Origin: Paenibacillus humicola
Lineage (GTDB): Bacteria; Bacillota; Bacilli; Paenibacillales; Paenibacillaceae
DNA length: 64,000 nt
Direction: 5' to 3'
Assembly: GCF_028826105.1 (NCBI RefSeq)
Contig: NZ_JAQGPL010000001.1
Location: 1,452,501 to 1,516,500 of the forward strand
Part shown: one piece after another, positions 53,580 through 60,774 of the stretch
Numbering within the stretch: position 1 is the stretch's first letter
How the letters are laid out: each line of letters starts with the position of its first letter
The notes under the pieces: generated by a model
The model's database searches: none
The model's input: only the letters and a program-made list of their open reading frames with translations
Told to the model about the DNA's origin: nothing
Translations under genes and position numbers: made by a program

Positions 53580-53600
53580 TAATAGTAAGTGTTACGATTT
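53580..53600 (-). promoter_or_regulatory. Candidate Zur box
   Basis: On the minus strand AAATCGTAACACTTACTATTA. Its core TCGTAACACTTACTA matches the Bacillus Zur consensus TCGTAATNATTACGA at 11 of 14 fixed positions. It lies between the -10 element and the ribosome site of the DUF318 permease gene, where bound Zur would block transcription. Confidence 0.6.
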
Positions 53601-53629
53601 ATTGTAGGGGAAAAACAAGCCACCGTAAA
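53601..53629 (-). promoter_or_regulatory. SigA promoter of the permease operon
   Basis: On the minus strand TTTACG (53624-53629), 17 bp, TACAAT (53601-53606). It directly abuts the candidate Zur box. Confidence 0.6.
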
Positions 53630-53632
53630 GTG

Positions 53633-53662
53633 AAAAAAACCGCATCGTTCGAGGCTGCGGTT
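53633..53662 (-). terminator. Terminator of the lactate dehydrogenase gene
   Basis: On the minus strand AACCGCA ... TGCGGTT hairpin followed by TTTTT, about 55 bp past the ldh stop. Confidence 0.7.
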
Positions 53663-53715
53663 GTCGGATTGTGATGGAAGAACGGGCCTGGATGAAAGGG
53701 AAAAAGGCCGGACAG

Positions 53716-54672
53716 CTACAGCTTCAGCCGCGAGGCCGCTTCCCGCAGCACGGCGAACGACCGGGCCAGCCGCTCCTGCTCATCCGGCGTCAGGTTCAGC
53801 TCGACCAGCTCGGCAACGCCCTGCCTGTTCAGGATGGCGGGCACGCCCGCGCACAGGTCCCTGCAGCCGTATTCGCCGTCCAGCACGGCGGAAACGGCTG
53901 TTATTTTATGATCGTCGTTCAGGATCGAGCGGACGATCGCGGCGATGGCGCTGGCGATGCCGTAATACGTCGAACCTTTGCGCTGCATGATTTCCCAGCC
54001 GGCATCCCGCGTCTTTGCTTCGATTTCCTCCAGCTTCAGGTGCCCGAACCGCTGCGGGTGCTGGGCCAAAATATCGAGGACCGGTTTGCCGCCGATCGTC
54101 ACGTGCGACCAGGCCGGAAACTGCGATTCGCCATGCTCGCCGAGCACGTAGCCCTGCACGCTGCGCGGGTCGACGGGCAAATGCTCGCAGAGGAGCGTCT
54201 TCAACCGGGACGAATCGATCGACGTGCCCGTGCCGACGACGCGCCCGCGCGGCAAACCGGACCATTTCCATACCGCATACGTGATGATGTCGACGGGATT
54301 GGCCGCATTAACAAAAATGCCGTCGAAGCCGCTCGCCATAATTTGCGGGACGGCCGATTTATAAATGTCCGCCGTGCCTTCGAGCAGATCGAGCCGCGTC
54401 CCGCCCGGCTTCGGCTTGGTGCCGGCGCACAGCACGACGATATCGGCGTCGCCGCAAGCTTCGTACCCGCCCGCGGTCACCTTCGTCCTCGAATGGGTGA
54501 AATCCGAACAATGCGACAGATCGAGCGCATGCGCGAGGCTCCGCTCCTTCGTCCGGTCGATCAGCACAAGCTCGTCGCAGATCGACTGATTGACGAGCGA
54601 ATAGGCGCAGCTCGAGCCGACGAAGCCGGTGCCGATCACGGCAACCTTACGCGTTTTGCATCCCACGTACAT
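53716..54672 (-). CDS. ldh: L-lactate dehydrogenase
   Basis: 318 residues. Reversibly reduces pyruvate to L-lactate with NADH in the cytoplasm. The NAD site is [18 protein letters not shown]. Also visible are [28 protein letters not shown], and the catalytic His in [14 protein letters not shown]. Start ATG at 54670-54672 gives [14 protein letters not shown], after AAAGGGGG; a longer upstream frame is not supported. A TATAAT promoter lies about 26 bp before the start. Single-gene unit with its own terminator. Confidence 0.95.
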   Translation of the reverse strand: MYVGCKTRKVAVIGTGFVGSSCAYSLVNQSICDELVLIDRTKERSLAHALDLSHCSDFTHSRTKVTAGGYEACGDADIVVLCAGTKPKPGGTRLDLLEGTADIYKSAVPQIMASGFDGIFVNAANPVDIITYAVWKWSGLPRGRVVGTGTSIDSSRLKTLLCEHLPVDPRSVQGYVLGEHGESQFPAWSHVTIGGKPVLDILAQHPQRFGHLKLEEIEAKTRDAGWEIMQRKGSTYYGIASAIAAIVRSILNDDHKITAVSAVLDGEYGCRDLCAGVPAILNRQGVAELVELNLTPDEQERLARSFAVLREAASRLKL

Positions 54673-54697
54673 GCCCCCTTTCCTTCTCTCGTACTCC

Positions 54698-54725
54698 ATT
54701 ATATGTATGCGTGAGAAAGTGTTGA
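54698..54725 (-). promoter_or_regulatory. SigA-like promoter of ldh
   Basis: On the minus strand TCAACA (54720-54725), 16 bp, TATAAT (54698-54703), ahead of the ldh start. Confidence 0.5.
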
Positions 54726-54784
54726 CATCGCAGCGGGAAGAAAAATAACGCCTCGCGGACAAGCGGTCCCCGCCCGCAGCAAAA

Positions 54785-54840
54785 AAGGACGAACCCGAGG
54801 CTGACGCAGCCGGGCGGACGGCGTCAGCATCATGTTCGTC
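54785..54840 (-). terminator. Terminator of the lipoate ligase gene
   Basis: On the minus strand an imperfect long stem, outer arms GGACGAAC / GTTCGTCC and inner arms CTGACGC / GCGTCAG, followed by TTTTTT. Its 5' arm (54819-54840) is the repeated element of the adjoining tandem array. Confidence 0.65.
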
Positions 54841-54934
54841 CCTGCAAAGGCGAGGCGGGCGCGACGGCGTCAGCATCATGTTCGTCCCTGCGAAGGCGAG
54901 GCGGGCGCGACGGCGTCAGCATCATGTTCGTCCA
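54811..54934. repeat. 46-bp tandem repeat built from a terminator arm
   Basis: Units 54811-54855, 54856-54901 and a partial 54902-54934 share CGGGCGCGACGGCGTCAGCA and TCATGTTCGTCC, differing at only a few positions. In the minus direction each copy carries the 5' arm of the lipoate-ligase terminator, while the 3' arm exists once. The rest of 54673-55001 is the ldh promoter and unassigned G+C-rich sequence. Confidence 0.85.
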
Positions 54935-55001
54935 AAGGTTAAGGCGCGGGCGCGGCAGCGTAAGGCTGCCGCAGCGCTCCGTAAGCCCGGCACGGCGGCC
55001 G

Positions 55002-56003
55002 TCAGTCGCGCAGCAGAAGCAGCCCGGCGAACTCGTCCGCCGACAGGCTGCCGAAGTATCGGTTCAAATCGACCTCCGCGAGCGCTTTGCGGATCGCATC
55101 CTCTTCGTAGCGAACGCCGGTCAGCAGCTCCTCCAGCTCGGCCGTGTCGGCGATACCGAAGAAATCGCCGTAAATTTTAACGCCGGTCATCCGGCCGCCC
55201 GCCACATCGAGGCGGACGTCGACGATCCCGGCGGGAAACTTGCACGCATGCTGAACGTTGGATTTCGGCGAACGGCCGTAGTTCCAGTCCCAGCTGCGGT
55301 AGCGCTCGTCCGCCAGCCGCCGCACCGCTTCCCAGTCCCGTTCCGTCAGCGGATAAACGGGCGCCTCCTCCGGCTCGCAGCCGAACAGCGCGCGCAGCAG
55401 CTCGTTTTTGAACTCGCCGATCGTCATCGGCCGGTCCAGAAATTCGGAAATGTTCGCCACGCGGGCGCGCACCGATTTCGTGCTTTTCGATTCGATTTTC
55501 ATCGGCTTTACCCGCAGGGCGGATGCGATGCTGTCCATCTTCGAGTCGAACAGCAGCGTGCCGTGGCTGAACATGCGCCCCTTTGTGCTGAACTGCGCAT
55601 TGCCGGAAATTTTCCGCTCGCCGACCTGAATGTCGTTGCGCCCGGTCAGCTCCGCCTGAACGCCGAGCCCCCGCAGCGCTTCGATGACCGGCCGGGTGAA
55701 TTTCGCGAAATTGCGGAAGGAGCTGCCGTCGTCCTGCGTGATGAAGCTGAAATTCAAATTGCCGAGGTCGTGATAGACGGCGCCGCCGCCCGACAGCCTG
55801 CGAACGACGTGTATGCCGCGGCTGCGAACATAGCTGTCGTTGATTTCCTCCATCGTATTCTGGTTTTTGCCGATGATGATGGACGGCTCGTTGACATAGA
55901 AAAGCAGATAGGTTTTATCCGCCGGAAGGCTGCGCAGCGCGTATTCCTCTAGGGCGAGATTGAGCGCGGGGTCGTGGATATCCCGGTTGTCGATAAGCCG
56001 CAT
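55002..56003 (-). CDS. lplA: Lipoate-protein ligase
   Basis: 333 residues. Attaches lipoate to E2 and GcvH proteins using ATP. The catalytic domain has VVRRLSGGGAVYHDLGNLNF, the lysine motif ERKISGNAQFSTKGRMFSHG and DIQVGE; the C-terminal ~100 residues form the accessory LplA_C domain. ATG at 56001-56003 follows GGAGGAGG by 6 nt, better than a longer frame from 56066. Monocistronic on the minus strand. Confidence 0.93.
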   Translation of the reverse strand: MRLIDNRDIHDPALNLALEEYALRSLPADKTYLLFYVNEPSIIIGKNQNTMEEINDSYVRSRGIHVVRRLSGGGAVYHDLGNLNFSFITQDDGSSFRNFAKFTRPVIEALRGLGVQAELTGRNDIQVGERKISGNAQFSTKGRMFSHGTLLFDSKMDSIASALRVKPMKIESKSTKSVRARVANISEFLDRPMTIGEFKNELLRALFGCEPEEAPVYPLTERDWEAVRRLADERYRSWDWNYGRSPKSNVQHACKFPAGIVDVRLDVAGGRMTGVKIYGDFFGIADTAELEELLTGVRYEEDAIRKALAEVDLNRYFGSLSADEFAGLLLLRD

Positions 56004-56294
56004 AGGCGTCCTCCTCCGATCGCAAATCTTACCTTTCATTACAGCAATCGCGGCGGGCAAAGTCAAATCGTCCGCGGCTTAGCTCGCCTGCCCGAACCAT
56101 GCGAGGCGGGCGGCGTCGCTCAGCTCCCGAAGGCGCAATGAAAGCGTTCTATAATAATCGCGCATCCGTGCATAAAAAAAGGGTACGGCCCTTCAGCCGA
56201 AAGGGGAGCCGTGCTATATTTTAGCTATTCGGGCGGTGCGCGCAGGCCGCGGCCGCCGGACCATTTTCACGCATGAAGGAGTCGTTCGCGGGTC
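56004..56294. other. Divergent intergenic region, lplA / enolase-type gene
   Basis: Contains TATAAT at 56150-56155 within GCGTTCTATAATAATCGC, but its -35 is poor. A partial cre-like TGAAAGCGTTCTAT (8 of 10) overlaps it. A hairpin between ACGGCCCTTC and GGGGAGCCGT (56185-56211), next to a run of seven A, would act as a minus-strand terminator. Confidence 0.4.
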
Positions 56295-57443
56295 ATGAAA
56301 ATCGCAAAGCTGGAATTGTTTAAAGTTCCACCGAGATGGCTGTTTCTGAAAATAACGACAGACGACGGGCTTTCCGGCTGGGGCGAGCCGATCGTCGAAG
56401 GGAAAGCGGATACGGTTGCGGCGGCGGTCGAGGAGCTGTCGCAAGATCTGATCGGGAAAGATCCGCGGCGGATCGAGGATTTGTGGCAGGTCATGTACCG
56501 GGGCGGCTTTTACCGCGGCGGCCCGATTCTGATGAGTGCGATTTCGGGCATCGAGCAGGCGCTGTGGGATATTAAAGGCAAGTTTTACGGCGCTCCGGTA
56601 TATGAGCTGCTCGGCGGCGCGTGCCGCGACAAAATCAAGGTCTATAACTGGATCGGCGGCGACCGGCCCTCCGACGTGCGCGACGCGGTGAAGCGCCAGA
56701 TCGCCTCCGGCGTGTCGGCCGTCAAAATGAATGCCACCGAGGAGCTTCACTACATCGATTCGTTCGACAAGGTGCAGCAGGTGATCGAGCGGGTCGCGGC
56801 GGTCAGGGAGACGGGAGGGCCGTCCTTCGGCATCGGCATCGATTTTCACGGGCGGGTGCACAAGGCGATGGCCAAAATTCTCGTCAAGGAGCTCGAGCCG
56901 TACCGGCTAATGTTCATCGAAGAGCCGGTGCTTCCGGAAAATAACGAGGCGCTGAAGGAAATTGCGCGGCACACCTCGACGCCGATTGCGACCGGGGAGC
57001 GCATGTATACGCGATGGGGCTTCAAGGAGCTGCTGCACCAGGGCGTCGCGGACATTATCCAGCCGGATGTCTCCCATGCCGGCGGCATTCTCGAGACGCG
57101 CAAGATCGCCGCGATGGCGGAGGCTTACGACGTGGCGCTGGCGCCGCACTGCCCGCTCGGACCGGTAGCGCTGGCGGCCTGCCTGCAGGTCGACGCATGC
57201 TCGCCGAACGCGTTCATCCAGGAGCAGAGCCTTGGCATCCATTACAATGCGGACGGAGATCTGCTCGATTATGTGAAGGATGCGGGCAGCCTCCGCTACG
57301 AGGGCGGCTTCGTCGCCGTTCCGGAAGGTCCGGGGCTTGGTATCGAAGTGGACGAAGACAAAATCCGCGAGCTGGCGAAGAAAGGCCACGACTGGCACAA
57401 CCCGGTCTGGCGCAACGAGGACGGAACGGTCGCGGAGTGGTAA
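56295..57443 (+). CDS. dgoD: Enolase-superfamily sugar acid dehydratase, galactonate dehydratase-like
   Basis: 382 residues of the mandelate racemase/enolase superfamily. Proposed metal ligands are in GIDFHGRVHKAM (Asp), FIEEPVLPENN (Glu) and TGERMYTRWG (Glu). The base His is in LAPHCPLGP, and IQPDVSHAGG matches D-galactonate dehydratase. The reaction would be loss of water from D-galactonate to 2-keto-3-deoxygalactonate, linking to the galactan breakdown encoded elsewhere in the window. No kinase or aldolase of that pathway follows. AAGGAG is 13 nt before the ATG. Confidence 0.87.
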   Translation: MKIAKLELFKVPPRWLFLKITTDDGLSGWGEPIVEGKADTVAAAVEELSQDLIGKDPRRIEDLWQVMYRGGFYRGGPILMSAISGIEQALWDIKGKFYGAPVYELLGGACRDKIKVYNWIGGDRPSDVRDAVKRQIASGVSAVKMNATEELHYIDSFDKVQQVIERVAAVRETGGPSFGIGIDFHGRVHKAMAKILVKELEPYRLMFIEEPVLPENNEALKEIARHTSTPIATGERMYTRWGFKELLHQGVADIIQPDVSHAGGILETRKIAAMAEAYDVALAPHCPLGPVALAACLQVDACSPNAFIQEQSLGIHYNADGDLLDYVKDAGSLRYEGGFVAVPEGPGLGIEVDEDKIRELAKKGHDWHNPVWRNEDGTVAEW

Positions 57444-57444
57444 G

Positions 57445-57508
57445 ACGCCGGGCCATCCCGCCGCCTAAGTTCAGCCGTGAACCGGCGGAAGAGGTGCCCG
57501 GCGTTTTC
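57445..57508 (+). terminator. Terminator after dgoD
   Basis: ACGCCGGGC / GCCCGGCGT outer stem closing over a CCGCCG-rich inner hairpin, then TTTTC. Confidence 0.7.
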
Positions 57509-57551
57509 GGGCTTCGTCTTCGGGGTTTACCGATTTAATAAGTTCGCTTAC

Positions 57552-57588
57552 AAGCCTCCTCGCCTGAATGCGGGCGGGGAGGCTTTGT
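57552..57588 (+). terminator. Second terminator before the CE15 gene
   Basis: 13-bp stem AAGCCTCCTCGCC / GGCGGGGAGGCTT with one G-U pair, followed by TGTC. It probably reinforces the previous terminator. Confidence 0.55.
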
Positions 57589-57706
57589 CATGCGCACAAG
57601 CTGCAACTGCTAACTTTTGTTAACGAAACCCTTACTTTTATTTATGTTCACGTCGTTCTTCCTCCTCTACGATGAAGGTGTATGCCATTTATGGGGAGGT
57701 TGAATC

Positions 57707-60145
57707 ATGTATAAACGATGGATTGTGCCGTTCGCCGCCGCATTGATGCTCTTCGGGGTGTTCGGAACGGCGACGGCGGCATCGAATTTCGCGCCCGATC
57801 CGGCAGGACCGATGCCGTCGGAGCAGCTGAATTCGCAATTTACGATCCAGGACATCGTTGTGGACGGTAAGCCGGATGCCGCGTACGACGCCGCCGTGCC
57901 TTCGAGGATCGCGCACGGGAAAAACGCGGCCGCGACCGCGGACCTCGCGGCCGATACATACGGCGAGCTTCGCTCCGTCTGGGACGGTCCGGTGCTTTAC
58001 CTGCTGGTCCAGGTGCACGACAAAACGAAGTCGCGCAGCGCCGCAACCGATACGGGTCTGAGGCAGGACGACGCCAACAATCCCGCGATTCGCGACAGCG
58101 TGGTCTTCATGCTGGACTTCTGGAACGACAAGGTCGACAAATTCCAGGACGACGACGGCATCTTCACCGTCAGCTCCAACGGGAACCTGACGTACGAGTT
58201 CAATACGGCCGTCAACAATCACTCGTCTGTTCATGCTTACCCGCAGGACCGCGAATACACGAACCGGATCAAGAGCTATGCCGCGACCGATACGCCGGAC
58301 GGCTACAATGTCGAGCTGGCGCTGCAAATCGAAGGCGCGAAGCTCCAGAACGGCACCAAGTTCGGCGTCGACGTCGCGATCAGCGATTCGCCCGCCGAGG
58401 GCGTATCCCGGACCGGCTACGTGTTCTGGAGCCACGACAACAATGCGTATACGGCGCTCAGCCAGGACCACTCCGTCGACTGGGGCACCGTGATGCTCGC
58501 CGGCTGGAACGGTACGGATCCGTTCAAGTTCAGCGACTGGGTGCTCCGTAACACGATCCGCTGGGTCGAATCGCCTTCACTTGTCAAAGGCGTGTGGACC
58601 CCGGCGACGGAATCGGAGCTGAATGCGGCGCTGGCGGCAGCCAAAGCGACGGTCGGTTCCACCGATCAAGCGGCCGTCGACGCAGCGGCCAAACGTCTGC
58701 AGGACGCGATTGCCGCGCTGCGCTGGGCCGATACCAAATATCCGGACCCGATGGACCTGCCGTCCCAATTTACGCTTCCCGACCCGTGGACGTATTTTGA
58801 CGGCAGCAAGGTCAAAAGCAAAGGCGACTGGTTCCGCAAAGGCGGCCGCCGCGACGAAATTTTGGATTTGGCCCAGTTCTACGAATACGGCTACAAGCCG
58901 GGCGCGCCGGACAAAATGTCGATTACGGACGTTGCGCCGGTTCCGGCTAGTCCGGGCGTCTTCGTCGATGGAATCGGATACATCGTTCCGCCGTCTCCCG
59001 CGGGGCTCGGCATTACCGTTTCCATGACGTACGGCAAAACGACCGCTCCGATCACCTTTACGCTATACCCTCCGACGGAGGAGGCCAAGCGGAAGGCCGG
59101 CCATAAAGGGCCGGTGCCGGTCGTCATGAGCTTCGGCGGCTTCATCCCCGAGTACTCGGATGCCGGCTATGCCGTTCTGGCCGTTCCGCCCAGCGTTACG
59201 ACGGACGACCGGAACGACCCGTGGGGCGCCCGCAGCGGCACGTTCCGCACGTTTTTCCCGTACACCCGCAACGGCGACCCGCTTGAGATCAGCAACGAGA
59301 TGGGCGCCGCCTGGGGAGCGTCCCGGGCCATCGACGCCCTGGAGCTGCTGTCCAAATCGGGAAATAAATACGGCAAAGGCGTAAACAAGCTGATCGATCC
59401 CGGCAAGCTGGCGGTTACGGGCCATTCCATTTATGGCAAATACGCCTTCGTTTCCGCCGTCTTCGACGACCGGATCGACGTGTGCATTCCGAGCGCGGCG
59501 GGCGCAACCGGCCCCTCCCCGTACCGGTATGTCTACATTGGTCATCAATACAGCTGGGGCACCGCAAGCGGCACCGAAATGCTGGGCGATACGATCCGCC
59601 ACAATCCGGGCCGCACCACCGAGCTGTTTCGCCGCTTCCTGACGCCGGGCCGCTTCTATGAACGCCTGGACGGCGCCTGGGGCTACGGCGACCGCATCCC
59701 GTTCGATCAGCATGAGCTGGTGGCGACGCTGGCGCCGAGAGCAATCGTGCTGCACAACACCGTGAACGACTACGGCGACGGGGCGGAGAGCGATCCGCTG
59801 GGCCTGGAAGCCGCGAAGTTCGTGTACAAGACGCTCGGCTACGACGCCGACGACCTGGTGAAGTTCAACGTCCGTCCGTTCGCCGCCACCCGCGAGCACG
59901 CCGAGGACACGCCGCAGCGGCAGCGGACCGCCGAGTACCTGGATCATTATTTCTACGGCAAGAAAATGCCGCCCGAAACCGACGCCTACCTGAACGACGA
60001 TCCGTTCGACGATCAAGGGGCGAAGGCCGAAAACGCGTATAACCGTTATTTCGGAGGCTACGCAACGCTCGCTCCGTGGAAGGATTATAAGTTCCCGGGC
60101 AAGCCGGATCATCCGGGCAAACCGGAGCACCCGGGCAAGCCGTAA
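57707..60145 (+). CDS. Secreted CBM9-like plus CE15-like glucuronoyl esterase, with altered oxyanion residue
   Basis: 812 residues. Signal peptide to ~AASNFA. Residues ~45-265 resemble a CBM9 sugar-binding domain. A helical linker (~300-345) and a CE15-type alpha/beta hydrolase follow. CE15 enzymes cut the ester between lignin and 4-O-methyl-glucuronate of xylan. The nucleophile Ser574 is in GHSIYGK and His731 in REHAED. The usual Arg after the Ser (G-x-S-R-x-G-K), which shapes the oxyanion hole, is Ile here. The tail ends in PGKPDHPGKPEHPGKP repeats. GGGGAGG lies 7 nt before the ATG. Confidence 0.87.
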   Translation: MYKRWIVPFAAALMLFGVFGTATAASNFAPDPAGPMPSEQLNSQFTIQDIVVDGKPDAAYDAAVPSRIAHGKNAAATADLAADTYGELRSVWDGPVLYLLVQVHDKTKSRSAATDTGLRQDDANNPAIRDSVVFMLDFWNDKVDKFQDDDGIFTVSSNGNLTYEFNTAVNNHSSVHAYPQDREYTNRIKSYAATDTPDGYNVELALQIEGAKLQNGTKFGVDVAISDSPAEGVSRTGYVFWSHDNNAYTALSQDHSVDWGTVMLAGWNGTDPFKFSDWVLRNTIRWVESPSLVKGVWTPATESELNAALAAAKATVGSTDQAAVDAAAKRLQDAIAALRWADTKYPDPMDLPSQFTLPDPWTYFDGSKVKSKGDWFRKGGRRDEILDLAQFYEYGYKPGAPDKMSITDVAPVPASPGVFVDGIGYIVPPSPAGLGITVSMTYGKTTAPITFTLYPPTEEAKRKAGHKGPVPVVMSFGGFIPEYSDAGYAVLAVPPSVTTDDRNDPWGARSGTFRTFFPYTRNGDPLEISNEMGAAWGASRAIDALELLSKSGNKYGKGVNKLIDPGKLAVTGHSIYGKYAFVSAVFDDRIDVCIPSAAGATGPSPYRYVYIGHQYSWGTASGTEMLGDTIRHNPGRTTELFRRFLTPGRFYERLDGAWGYGDRIPFDQHELVATLAPRAIVLHNTVNDYGDGAESDPLGLEAAKFVYKTLGYDADDLVKFNVRPFAATREHAEDTPQRQRTAEYLDHYFYGKKMPPETDAYLNDDPFDDQGAKAENAYNRYFGGYATLAPWKDYKFPGKPDHPGKPEHPGKP

Positions 60146-60259
60146 CCGCGCGTCATTCCGATCACTCCGGCGCCCGAAGCCTTCTCCGGGAACGCCGAAT
60201 AAACCGATTTCTCCTTTTCCGTAAGCGGGTATTTTTTGCCGCGCATTGGAACTTCAATC

Positions 60260-60293
60260 AAAACCGCCGAAAGCGACCGCTTTCGGCGGTTTT
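60260..60293 (+). terminator. Terminator after the CE15-like gene
   Basis: Perfect 16-bp stem AAAACCGCCGAAAGCG / CGCTTTCGGCGGTTTT with a 2-nt gap, then GTTTT. The interval 60294-60497 after it must hold the kdp promoter and leader; TTTACG near 60391 with TGTATT 17 bp on is a weak candidate. Confidence 0.85.
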
Positions 60294-60497
60294 GTTTTAA
60301 ACGCTAAAGCGCGAGGCCGGCGATTGGCCGTTATCGTCGCAAGTCCCGGCTCGTTTTTAGGTTTTATTTACCCCTTGCGCCCTTTTCTTTACGCCGTTTT
60401 TACTTCTGCCTGTATTAGAATTTCATTGGGCCGAGGGAGGGGGAGTCGATGCGGAATGCCAATGGACCGGAGAACTGGGGCCATGGAGGAGTAAATC

Positions 60498-60533
60498 ATG
60501 AACAGCTCGGAATTTATTTCGGTCGTTTTTTAA
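60498..60533 (+). CDS. Possible 11-residue leader peptide upstream of kdp
   Basis: ATG at 60498 with GGAGGAG 6 nt upstream encodes MNSSEFISVVF and stops at TAA 60531-60533. The stop overlaps TAAGGAGG, the ribosome site of the next micro-ORF. The strong ribosome site and chained layout favour translation, but such a short frame could arise by chance. Confidence 0.4.
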   Translation: MNSSEFISVVF

Positions 60534-60549
60534 GGAGGCCGGTCATGGC

Positions 60550-60636
60550 ATGGTCAACGATTTCACCATGATTTTATTATTTCTCATCTTTTTCCTCGGT
60601 TTCTGGGGATTCGTCCAATTTTGCGAAAAGGCCTAA
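60550..60636 (+). CDS. 28-residue hydrophobic peptide upstream of kdpF
   Basis: MVNDFTMILLFLIFFLGFWG followed by FVQFCEKA: a single membrane helix with a short charged tail. AAGGAGG lies 11 nt upstream. An out-of-frame ATG at 60545 is closer but gives only 8 codons. It ends 12 bp before kdpF and shares its ribosome site region (TAAGGAGG), so it looks like an extra small subunit or regulator of the Kdp pump. I do not recognise a named family. Confidence 0.6.
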   Translation: MVNDFTMILLFLIFFLGFWGFVQFCEKA

Positions 60637-60648
60637 GGAGGAAGTTCC

Positions 60649-60774
60649 ATGGTCGTGATGGGGATCATTGCGCTTGCGCTGATCGTATATCTCGGATTCG
60701 TGCTCGTTAAACCGGAAAGTTCTGATGCAGCCGACCGTCGCCGCACTTTACCTGAGGAGGATATCTTGGCATGA
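60649..60774 (+). CDS. kdpF: KdpF-type small subunit of the potassium pump
   Basis: 41 residues: one helix VVMGIIALALIVYLGFVLV followed by KPESS, the classical KdpF pattern, then an unusually long charged tail (DAADRRRTLPEEDILA). KdpF stabilises the KdpFABC complex in the membrane. AAGGAGG lies 7 nt before ATG 60649. The stop overlaps the kdpA start (ATGA), and the kdpA ribosome site GAGGAGG lies inside the tail. Confidence 0.85.
   Translation: MVVMGIIALALIVYLGFVLVKPESSDAADRRRTLPEEDILA

Noticed and set aside
60246..60494. 82-codon frame upstream of kdp
   Set aside because: Begins inside the CE15 terminator hairpin and lacks a ribosome site; likely chance.
60294..60497. Possible c-di-AMP (ydaO) riboswitch before kdp
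   Set aside because: Some G-rich pieces (GGGGGAG, GGAGAACTGGGG) recall the motif, but the ordered conserved blocks and the closing helix could not be found.
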